36,102 bases of DNA from the NCBI GenBank assembly GCA_018821925.1, contig JAHJLF010000019.1, positions 1 to 36,102 on the forward strand, read 5' to 3'. Position numbers and translations under genes: made by a program. This stretch comes from Candidatus Edwardsbacteria bacterium (lineage in GTDB: Bacteria > Edwardsbacteria > AC1 > EtOH8). This document shows, piece by piece, positions 31,951 to 36,102 of the stretch (position 1 is its first letter; every line of letters starts with the position of its first letter). The notes beneath the pieces are model-generated. The model ran no database searches. It was not told where the DNA came from and saw only the letters and a program-made list of their open reading frames with translations.

Positions 31951-32312
31951 CTACTTTCTGTAACGCCAGAAAGTAGCCAAAGAGCTCGGCCGCACACCTC
32001 CCGGGTGGGTAACAATATCCGTGGCCTAAATTTCTTGATGGGATAAATATAGCCCCTGCTCTGCAAAAAATTCTTAACGGCCATTGCTGCCATCCCCGTC
32101 CGCTGAAGCGGCCATTTTACCGGGGTTCCCCAAGGTGCCGCAGTCAGCGGTGCTGCGCAGGCCAGGCGGACGCCCGGAATTTGCTGTGAGTTACACTATT
32201 ATTTCGGCGTGTTCAGCAAATTCAGTCCGTCGAACATCATTCCATCAAAGCACCGGTGTAGGCGGCGATTCTCTTTGTCACTTTCTCTATAAAGAGAAAG
32301 TGGGGAGGAAAA
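31951..32312. mobile_element. MITE-like element with hairpin-bearing terminal inverted repeats
   Basis: The two ends are imperfect inverted copies, each a small hairpin plus a tail: CTACTTTCT...AGAAAGTAGCCAAAGAG at 31951-31985, and on the other strand CCACTTTCTC...GAGAAAGTGACAAAGAG ending at about 32312. The interior (about 280 bases) has GC-rich palindromic bits but no credible gene. It fills most of the 516-base gap between dtd and tdh; the rest holds only the tdh leader. Confidence 0.6.
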
Positions 32313-32413
32313 AGAGAAATGAGTTAAGACTCAAAAACCAGGATTCTATTCTTGCTATACAACAATTTACGAGAATTACTTACTGAGATCTCAATGTTTC
32401 GATTTCCCTGTTG

Positions 32414-32863
32414 TCAATTAAGATCTTTCGAATCTAAAATTATGGTCACCGGCCCGTCGTTACCGATTTTCACCAGCATTTTTGCGCCAAATATTCCCGT
32501 TTGCACATCTATTCTATAAGACTTAAAAGCATCAATAAGTTTTTGATACAGCACTTGGGCCTTTTCCGGCGGGGCGGCATCGGTGAACGATGGCCGGCGC
32601 CCCTTCCGACAATCGGCATACAGGGTGAATTGCGATACTAAAAGAACAGCCCCCTTCACATCCAATAGCGAAAGATTCATCTTTCCGTCAACATCCTCGA
32701 ATACCCTTAAGTTGACGGCCTTTTCGGCCAGCTTAGTGATGATCCCATCGTCGTCCAGATGTGAAAATCCGGCCAGGATAACAAGACCCTGGCCGATCTT
32801 CCCGGTGACATTGTTTTCAACGGTTACCGAAGCCGAAGAAACGCGCTGTATAACCAGTCGCAT
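32414..32863 (-). CDS. dtd: D-aminoacyl-tRNA deacylase
   Basis: 149 residues, normal length for bacterial DTD, a homodimer that hydrolyses D-amino acids mischarged on tRNA. Hallmark motifs: SQFTLYADCRKGRRPSF (SQFTL, about 97-101) and NDGPVTIIL (the Gly-cisPro GP motif). Begins MRLVIQRVSSASV as is typical. It follows the aldehyde oxidoreductase by 37 bases on the same strand and is probably co-transcribed. Confidence 0.95.
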   Translation of the reverse strand: MRLVIQRVSSASVTVENNVTGKIGQGLVILAGFSHLDDDGIITKLAEKAVNLRVFEDVDGKMNLSLLDVKGAVLLVSQFTLYADCRKGRRPSFTDAAPPEKAQVLYQKLIDAFKSYRIDVQTGIFGAKMLVKIGNDGPVTIILDSKDLN

Positions 32864-32900
32864 GATCTGAACTACTGAAAATTAAAGCCGGAATAGATAC

Positions 32901-35465
32901 TTATTTTTTCTTTGATTTCCTAGTCGTCGCTTTTTTTACGGTCTTCTTAGCTTTGGGCTTTATTTTTTTGACAACCTTCTTGGCTGTTTTTTTCTTGGCA
33001 ATGACCTTTTTCGCCGGCTTCTTTCTCATCAAAGCTTTCTTGACAAGTGCTTTTTTGCTTTTGGCCTTTGGTTTAAGATTTTTTGTCGTGGTTTTCTTTT
33101 TAACGGCCGCCTTTTTGGCAGTGGTTTTTATCTTTTGCTTTTTCGCAACCGCTTTCTTCTTGGCAACCGGTTTTTTATCTTTGGCTTTTGATTTTTGATT
33201 TTCCTTGGGCTCTGCCTTCTTGGAAGTCACATAGGCGGCCCGCACCTCCCTGACCTCTGTTTCCGACAGGTGCGGCAGCACCGTGGCCACCACCTCCGGG
33301 AAATCGATGCCGTTGCGCTTCAAGGTCTCCAGGGTGGGAATCCCGTTGGAGGTCCAGCCCCGCCGCTTGTAGACCGCATCCACCAGCTTCTGGTAGCGGT
33401 CCTCCCGGTATTTGCGGTGCAGGGCCATCTTCTCCTCGGTGGACTTTCCGACCGGGTCTATCTGCATCCAGTCTAAAAGCTGTTTGTCGTAGCGTTCCTG
33501 GCGAGACTCGTATTCCTCCCTGGTGACCGGCCCCATGGCCCGGTAGGGTGGCTGGTCGTATTTCCGGGTTCCCTTGCCCATCCGCAGATCGAATACCCTC
33601 TGGAACTGGTAGACCCGCTCCGACATTTTGATGATCTCCTCCTTGGTGATCTCCCGGCCGGTGACCCCGGAGAAAAGGTCCACATAGTTCTGGACATGCT
33701 CCGGCACCTTGGCCGCGTCCATGGGAGCGTTCTTGGTCCGGTTGTCGCCCGGCTCAATGTCGTTCCAGGGCAGCTTGCACAGGCCGTTCAGCCCGAACCA
33801 GGTCCGGAACATCGGGAAATAGTACAGGGCCTCGGCCTTGTCCTCGAAGGTGGGGATCTGGTTGTTGACCATGTCCATGAAGATCACCCAGGCCTCGTCG
33901 TGCTGGGGCCCCTTGTTGGTCAGGTAGTAGCCGCCCTGCTGGGCCAGCGATTCCTTGGACATGTATTCCGACTGCTCCAGCCCCTTGCCCTCCAGCCCGA
34001 TGTCGTTGAGGAAGGCGTAATCCCCCCAGCCCTTGTCGGAAAATATCTTCTTCAAACGCTGCACCCCTTGGCCGGCGATCAGGCCGAAGCCCTCGCCCCG
34101 GGCCATCTGGTGCATCAGCTCTAATTGCGATTCCCCCTTGCCCCAGGACATGTCCAGCCCGCCGGTGCGTTCGGCATTAAGGATGCCCCTCTGCCAGCAT
34201 TCCATGATGAATCCGGTGATGGTGCCGAAGCTGATGGTGTCGATGCCGTAGGTGTCGCAGTAGAAGTTGCATTCTATCACCCATAAGGGGTCGAAGATCC
34301 CGCAGTTGGATCCGCAGCCGGCCGCGGTCTCGTACTCCGGACCGTCCACTATCACCTGGTGCCCCTTGTAAGGCCCGGTGCGCAGGGCGAACTCGTCCAC
34401 CCCGTGGGCGCAGGCCATGGAACAGCCGTACCAGCAGCCGTCCGGTATGCCCTGGGTGAATTGTTTGAGCCACATCGTCTTGTCTATGTTCTTGGTGTCG
34501 GGATGGCTGCCGTACTGGAAGTTCATCACCGGCAGCAGGTCGTAGGCGTCCATCACGCTGACGATGTTGGTGGTGCCCACCTTGCGCATGGTGCACATCT
34601 TGTCGTCGAAGTCGTGCATCTCCTTGTGCAGTTTGACCCCGGCCCGCTGGATCCGGCCCAGGTCGGCCGGATGGTTCATGTCGCCCTTGACCTGCGGCCC
34701 GTGAACGATCAGGGCCTTGATTTTCTTGTCGCGGAACACCGTGCCGATCCCTCCCCGTCCGGCCTGCTTCAGGCGGGTCACCTTGCGCCGCACATCATAA
34801 TAGGAAAAGTTGAGGCAGCCGATCAGGCTGTGAGCCGCGGCAGCCCCGGCGCTTACCACCGAGACGTTGCGCAGGTCGGCCTCATCCGTTGCATACTGGT
34901 GGGTGAACTGTTCGGCCGCGATATGGGAGTCCAGGGATTCCTGGGGCGCGGTCTCTATGGTGATCTTCCCCTTGACACCGTCCAGCACTATGATCACGTC
35001 CTCCTTGGCCTTGCCCTGGATCTCAAGGGCGTCGAAGCCCGAGAATTTCATCAGCGGGCCGAAGTAGCCGCCCACGTTGGAATCGATGGGGATATTGGTG
35101 ATAGGCGACAGGGCCACCACCAGCGACTTGCCGGCCCCGGGGTACTGGGTGATGCCGCAGATCGGGCCGGGCGAGATGATGATGTCGTTCTCCGGGTCGT
35201 TCCACTTGGTGGTCGGCTTGATGGCGTCCCACAGGTATTTCAAGCCGAAGCCCCGCCCGCCGGTGAAGGTCCGTTTGGTGGCCTCGTCTATCTTCTTCTC
35301 GGTGAACTTCAAGGTGCTCAGGTCGATATGCAGGGAGCGGTTGTTGTAGCCCTTCTGGGGAAGGCTGGGAGTGAAAGCGTACACGGCCAACACTTTATGA
35401 GCCGCCTTCATTTTTTCGATGTCTTGGGTATATCTGGTATATTCAAAGACCTTGTTCTCTTCCAT
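32901..35465 (-). CDS. Aldehyde:ferredoxin oxidoreductase family enzyme (AOR/BamB-like) with histone-H1-like tail
   Basis: 854 residues. Tungsten-pterin AOR fold: GGRGFGLKYLWD (69-80), SPGPICGITQYPGAGKS (98-113), pterin-binding AGRGGIGTVFRDKK (235-248). Cluster cysteines C344, C348, C352 (GCWYGCSMAC), and a later Cys in GLNGLCKLPW. The spacing C-x3-C-x3-C differs from the C-x2-C-x3-C of Pyrococcus AOR. The last 106 residues (749-854) are almost only Lys, Ala, Thr, Val and Pro, like histone H1 or PAKKA tails. N-terminal extension of about 37 residues. Ribosome site GAGGAG. The ferredoxin upstream is the likely electron partner. Substrate (aldehyde, or aryl-CoA as in BamBC) cannot be decided. 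Cytoplasmic; implies anaerobic metabolism. Confidence 0.9.
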   Translation of the reverse strand: MEENKVFEYTRYTQDIEKMKAAHKVLAVYAFTPSLPQKGYNNRSLHIDLSTLKFTEKKIDEATKRTFTGGRGFGLKYLWDAIKPTTKWNDPENDIIISPGPICGITQYPGAGKSLVVALSPITNIPIDSNVGGYFGPLMKFSGFDALEIQGKAKEDVIIVLDGVKGKITIETAPQESLDSHIAAEQFTHQYATDEADLRNVSVVSAGAAAAHSLIGCLNFSYYDVRRKVTRLKQAGRGGIGTVFRDKKIKALIVHGPQVKGDMNHPADLGRIQRAGVKLHKEMHDFDDKMCTMRKVGTTNIVSVMDAYDLLPVMNFQYGSHPDTKNIDKTMWLKQFTQGIPDGCWYGCSMACAHGVDEFALRTGPYKGHQVIVDGPEYETAAGCGSNCGIFDPLWVIECNFYCDTYGIDTISFGTITGFIMECWQRGILNAERTGGLDMSWGKGESQLELMHQMARGEGFGLIAGQGVQRLKKIFSDKGWGDYAFLNDIGLEGKGLEQSEYMSKESLAQQGGYYLTNKGPQHDEAWVIFMDMVNNQIPTFEDKAEALYYFPMFRTWFGLNGLCKLPWNDIEPGDNRTKNAPMDAAKVPEHVQNYVDLFSGVTGREITKEEIIKMSERVYQFQRVFDLRMGKGTRKYDQPPYRAMGPVTREEYESRQERYDKQLLDWMQIDPVGKSTEEKMALHRKYREDRYQKLVDAVYKRRGWTSNGIPTLETLKRNGIDFPEVVATVLPHLSETEVREVRAAYVTSKKAEPKENQKSKAKDKKPVAKKKAVAKKQKIKTTAKKAAVKKKTTTKNLKPKAKSKKALVKKALMRKKPAKKVIAKKKTAKKVVKKIKPKAKKTVKKATTRKSKKK

Positions 35466-35480
35466 TTTCTTCTCCTCGTT

Positions 35481-35614
35481 GGGGCACGATGCATCGTGCC
35501 CTTACATGGTTGGGGCCGATATATCGGCCCTTACTTATTACTGATCCTGTCGGGACACGGCCTGCCGTGTCCTTGCCTTGTTGGGGCATCCGGGCGCGAT
35601 TAATCGCGCCCCTA
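35481..35614. repeat. Array of four palindromes with conserved ends and different cores
   Basis: Palindromes at 35482-35501, 35513-35530, 35553-35572 and 35592-35611, three of them perfect (20, 18 and 20 bp) and one with a 2-base centre. Flanks are alike (TTGGGGC before, CCTTAC or CCCTAC after) while cores differ: CACGATGCATCGTG, CCGATATATCGG, ACACGGCCTGCCGTGT, GCGCGATTAATCGCGC. They fill the space between the ferredoxin and oxidoreductase genes. A fifth member is at 28547-28578. Confidence 0.85.
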
Positions 35615-35995
35615 CCGTTCCGCTATCTCCAGCGCCTTCTCGGGACAGGCCCTGGCGCAGATCCCGCAGGCCACGCACTTGAATGGCTCCCGCTGATCGG
35701 GGTGGGTGCGCATGGAAAGGGTGGGGCAGTAGCCCACGCACATCAGGCAGCCCACGCACAATTTTTTGTCCAGCATCACCACGCCCTGGCTGTTGCGCTT
35801 CAGGGCCAGCACCGGGCAGACCGCGATGCACTCGCCGCACTGGTTGCAGACGTTGATCTCGAAGCCGCTGTCGGTCTGTGTTACCCTGATGGCCGATTTT
35901 TCCGGGTCCTCCACCTTGAAAAAGGTCTTGGCGCATACCTTTTCGCAGGCCTTTATCCCTTTGCACAGGGATGGATTGGTCTTAAGATACTTCAT
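35612..35995 (-). CDS. Polyferredoxin electron-transfer subunit for the aldehyde oxidoreductase
   Basis: 127 residues with four cysteine sets: an aberrant first (CKGIKACEKVC), then CNQCGECIAVCP, CVGCLMCVGYCP and CVACGICARACP. Three standard [4Fe-4S] clusters and probably a fourth with unusual spacing, as in HycB/CooF/BamC-type subunits. It probably passes electrons between the tungsten enzyme and soluble carriers. Ribosome site AAGGA; a good promoter lies upstream, so it heads the operon ferredoxin-oxidoreductase-dtd, interrupted by the palindrome array. Confidence 0.92.
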   Translation of the reverse strand: MKYLKTNPSLCKGIKACEKVCAKTFFKVEDPEKSAIRVTQTDSGFEINVCNQCGECIAVCPVLALKRNSQGVVMLDKKLCVGCLMCVGYCPTLSMRTHPDQREPFKCVACGICARACPEKALEIAER

Positions 35996-36044
35996 ACCCG
36001 CATCCTTTTATATTTTTAATATTTTATTATCGACACGAGGGGTA

Positions 36045-36073
36045 ATTTTAGCACCTATAAAAGCCAAAATCAA
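36045..36073 (-). promoter_or_regulatory. Sigma70 promoter of the ferredoxin-oxidoreductase operon
   Basis: TTGATT (36068-36073), 17-base spacer, TAAAAT (36045-36050); leader about 43 bases. Confidence 0.6.
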
Positions 36074-36102
36074 GGATAAAAAAGACAAATAAAAAAGGAG
36101 CG

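Noticed and set aside
31641-32093. 150-residue minus-strand frame
   Set aside because: It overlaps tdh in another frame and runs through the MITE-like element; no homology or ribosome site.
34359-35603. 414-residue plus-strand frame opposite the oxidoreductase
   Set aside because: Antisense shadow of a GC-rich gene; His/Gly/Val-rich composition with no domain.
35481-35614. CRISPR array
   Set aside because: Units are palindromes of different core sequence with no constant repeat and no spacer of fixed length; no cas genes in the window.

Overview
The window (about 36 kb) looks like a piece of chromosome from an uncultured, Gram-negative-type, probably anaerobic bacterium. Evidence seen: outer-membrane barrel, porin and type IV pilus retraction genes; a tungsten-type aldehyde oxidoreductase with a four-cluster ferredoxin; and a secreted protein ending in the NYPNPFN/FlgD-like sorting-type domain common in the FCB group and neighbouring candidate phyla (TA06/Edwardsbacteria/WOR-3-like). 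The lineage is inference. Nearly all genes after 1.57 kb are on the minus strand. Consensus sigma70 promoters, two sigma54-type promoters and many intrinsic terminators are readable. Native base composition is fairly GC-rich; several islands are strikingly AT-rich.

Layout. 1-1.4 kb: two tandem PilT-type retraction ATPases (the first is cut by the window edge). 1.5-4.8 kb: a J-like/TPR protein and a membrane-anchored coiled-coil sensor-like protein. 4.8-7.4 kb: a secreted metallo-beta-lactamase-fold hydrolase. 7.7-13.1 kb: a candidate surface-fibre system consisting of an outer-membrane barrel with SdrD-like repeats and a terminal TPR, a PapD/DUF916-like chaperone with the same terminal TPR, and two small exported subunit-like proteins, each behind a sigma54-type promoter; a tRNA-Val lies between the subunit genes. 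13.2-14.2 kb: an M23 peptidase.

14.3-20.2 kb: glycine C-acetyltransferase (kbl) preceded by a stack of three cargo genes (TPR-HExxH protein, His-tailed EamA transporter, HNH endonuclease). Truncated copies of the kbl 5' end and leader lie between the cargo genes. 20.6-28.0 kb: a second kbl, an acyl carrier protein, an acetyl-CoA synthetase, AcpS, a porin, an ActP-like symporter and its DUF485 partner. Together these suggest acetate uptake, acetate activation and acetyl-CoA/glycine chemistry, with an unexplained dedicated ACP. 28.6-31.9 kb: threonine dehydrogenase (tdh), whose 3' end is present twice, on both sides of an AT-rich insert. That insert carries an unusual class II tRNA-like gene (serine body, CAU anticodon) and a fused AAA-ATPase/TOPRIM nuclease. 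31.9-36.1 kb: a MITE-like element, D-aminoacyl-tRNA deacylase, aldehyde oxidoreductase with a histone-H1-like tail, a palindrome array and a ferredoxin.

Most notable: (1) the tRNA-like gene directly upstream of an AAA-TOPRIM nuclease, a candidate undescribed defence or toxin-tRNA unit; (2) cargo insertions next to kbl and tdh that leave partial gene copies behind; (3) the chaperone/barrel/subunit cluster with matched C-terminal TPR modules.
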